Assembly (NCBI GenBank): GCA_034336665.1
Contig: JAPFBE010000003.1
Coordinates: forward strand, 57,641,352 to 57,705,351
DNA: 64,000 nt
Direction of reading: 5' to 3'
Source of the DNA: Luscinia megarhynchos
Lineage: Eukaryota; Chordata; Aves; Passeriformes; Turdidae
This document shows, piece by piece, positions 62,035 to 64,000 of this stretch; within the stretch, counting starts at the first letter, position 1; the number at the start of each line of letters is the position of its first letter. The notes below the pieces were generated by a model. That model ran no database searches and was not told the DNA's origin. It saw only the letters and a program-made list of their open reading frames with translations. The position numbers and the translations under genes are program-made.

Positions 62035-62650
62035 TTAACTTCATCATTTTGGTAGCCCTCTTTAGAGATGATCCTGTTCAGGATAATGACCTTCCCACAA
62101 TTTAGAAACATGGGGGCTTTTTTTACTATTAGATCATATAACTAACATTTCTCTGCTTTCTCCACAAATTCTAACATTTTTCTATCACATTTAGCTTTTC
62201 ACAACATGTAATTCATATCTCTGAATATATAAAGTACAGTATATATAGTATTAAATCAACTAAGGTATCATTTCCAGGTGGTGAATTTATACCTGACACT
62301 ATTTACATGCATGGCCTTGCATGAGATGCAAATAGATTTCATCCCACTTTGTAGTTTTATCCTCTAGGACAACGAGCTGTTCCTGTGTTGATAGACCAGA
62401 CTTTTGAATCATAGTGCCTCCCAGCTTGCATCTTCACATTCCTCCCCAGAATTTTTGAGTGAAAAAATTACCATTTATATCAGTTCTTTAAGGATGCCTA
62501 TTGACAATTTCCTTTCAAACCAGGAGTCTCCCTTCCTAACATAATCCCTTGTTGTTTAACTTTTGGGCAATTTGTTAATTTTCACATAATTACAGCTCTA
62601 TATGAATTAATATTTTCCCATGTGGCATATCTGTTTCTTTTAGAAGATCA
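62035..62650 (-). mobile_element. Ancient CR1/L2-type LINE fragment, minus strand
   Basis: On the + strand ATCATTTTGGTAGCCCTCTT then TAGAGATGATCCTGTTCAGG resembles 'atcattttggttgcccttttctgaaccttttcca' from the RT C-terminus. CTAACATTTTTCTATCACAT and TTAGCTTTTCACAAC resemble 'cctaacattttgttagctttttt'. CATGGCCTTGCATGAGATGC and TTTCATCCCACTTTG resemble 'gcattactttgcatttatc...tttcatctgccattttg'. The order is right and spacing reasonable, but similarity decays towards the right end, so the boundary near 62650 is approximate. No frame survives. Confidence 0.55.
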
Positions 62651-63969
62651 AAGAGATTCTTTTGGTTTTTTTGCTCCTCCTGGGAACGTATCTTATCAAA
62701 AAGTGTTTTAAGTTTGCTTGGCATTCTCATTTTCTCAATTTTCATATCCTTCACAACTTGTTTTGGCATATTGTGGAGAAGAGTACCATTCCTCTCTGAA
62801 TAGACTCATTACCTGAAGGCTTATTATCTAATTTTATGTGCTAGTTTTCACAGTAAATCTGTTACTAAGACTATCCAATTGATTGTAGTAATTTATTTGA
62901 ATTAAATTTTGCTATTTCTCTTTCCATACCTCATTTTCACAGACCATCATGGATAACCTGACCATCCTAGAGATTTATCATGCTCTAGTAGTCAGGCAGA
63001 GTAAGTCACAGGTGGTTTTAATGTTAGCTAGATGGTATCCACCTACTACAAATATTGTCTTTTTTCCCCCACACCCTCTTTATTTTAAACAGCTAATAAA
63101 TGTTTATTTTAATTTCCTCCATGAGCACAAAACAAACTCAAGATTTGGCACACCTCACATTTCAGGATTTGTAAGCTGTAGCCTTTTTTACTAATTATAT
63201 TCTTTATTCATTCTTTCTTAACTCTTAGCTAACCACCAAGGTCCCCCATCTGTAGTGCTATTTTACATGCTTATATCTGGAAATCATGTCAAAAATCTGT
63301 ATTAAAAGAATAGATGAAGAGGCATTACAATTTGAAATAATTTTTGAACCACTGGTATTTAAAAAAAGCTTTTTTGAAGATGAGGTGTGCTTTAGTCTCA
63401 CTGACTCCACCAAACATTTTCCCCAATTCCCCAAGGTTGATTCTTTGGAACAGAAACTCCCATTTTGCTTTCTGCCCATTTCATATGAACTGAGACTTCT
63501 CTAGGTCCAAATTTATTTTCTGTAGCTCAAGGTGTTTATGATTGAAAATCAACTTCATATTATTATATGAATTTTGAATCTGAGCATAGGCATCTATATT
63601 TCATTTCTAACAACTTCTCCACAGAATTTGTTTTGAAATTTATCTAGGTCTCATTTTGATACCTTAGCATTTTTTGCTTTCTCAAATCTTTCCCCTTTCA
63701 CATCTTTGCATACATCAGTACTCAACATTATTACATTACTTCTGTCTTTAATTCCATTTTCTTCTTTTAGAACACATATTTTAATTTTATTGGAATAATT
63801 ATTGCACTATATTTCTAGCAATAGTTATTGCTTATTATCTACCCAGCATGCCAGTAATACCTGCTTTGGTTTTTTGCCCTGGCTCTTTGCATTATACTTC
63901 AAGCATTTGCATTTATTGTTTCTTGTTCCCACCTGCACTTTAATTCATTTGGATTTTTTTTTGGTTTTG
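62651..63969. other. AT-rich non-coding stretch
   Basis: It may hold further decayed LINE sequence but nothing I can align with confidence. The antisense pair of frames at 63258-63479 and 63286-63504 has no recognisable motif. Confidence 0.45.
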
Positions 63970-64000
63970 TTTTTTTTTTTTTTTTTGTGTGTGTATGTGT
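63970..64000 (+). repeat. Poly-T tract running into (GT)n at the window edge
   Basis: Seventeen T residues are followed by GT repeats with one TAT interruption. The repeat continues past the window end, so its full length is unknown. Confidence 0.9.

Overview
This looks like vertebrate nuclear DNA, most likely from a bird. It is AT-rich and low in CpG, has long non-coding stretches, and carries several CR1-type LINE fragments whose 3' ends show the ATTCTATG-type terminus typical of avian CR1. A degenerate repeat with a 45-49 bp period at 15.56-15.85 kb resembles a dispersed family I remember from songbird sequence. That makes a passerine plausible, but this is recollection and not a search result.

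I found no convincing protein-coding gene, tRNA, rRNA, CRISPR array or bacterial-type operon. The open frames on both strands are mostly short. Several begin at TTG or GTG, and many lie antisense to each other, as expected by chance. The longest (7453-8205, 250 codons from TTG, 222 from the first ATG) sits in a locally CpG-richer patch and matches no family I recognise. The window is best read as intergenic or large-intron DNA.

The interpretable content is a record of LINE insertions. Younger CR1 pieces lie on the + strand at 10.13-10.23, 18.98-19.12, 32.13-33.34 and 47.06-48.20 kb. Much older CR1-clade LINEs lie on + at 39.69-41.96 and 45.20-48.62 kb, and on - at 15.03-15.30, 27.66-27.80, 50.20-50.87, 56.34-56.55 and 62.03-62.65 kb. 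The clearest structure is at 45.2-48.6 kb. Decayed ORF1 (esterase-like), endonuclease, linker and reverse-transcriptase blocks of an old LINE appear in order, split by a younger CR1 that ends exactly where the old RT resumes. A second old LINE (39.7-41.96 kb) is collinear to its 3' end but holds about 750 bp of unexplained extra sequence inside the RT.

Other features are a MIR-like core-SINE remnant near 22.1-22.4 kb, candidate copies of an ancient amniote repeat at 7.25 and 37.9 kb, and a 1.2-kb-spaced direct duplication (11.33 and 12.53 kb). There is a long (TATATC)n microsatellite at 30.8 kb, homopolymer tracts, and several perfect hairpins or palindromes. A few splice-like candidate exons are recorded as low-confidence leads. 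No novel multi-gene system is supported.
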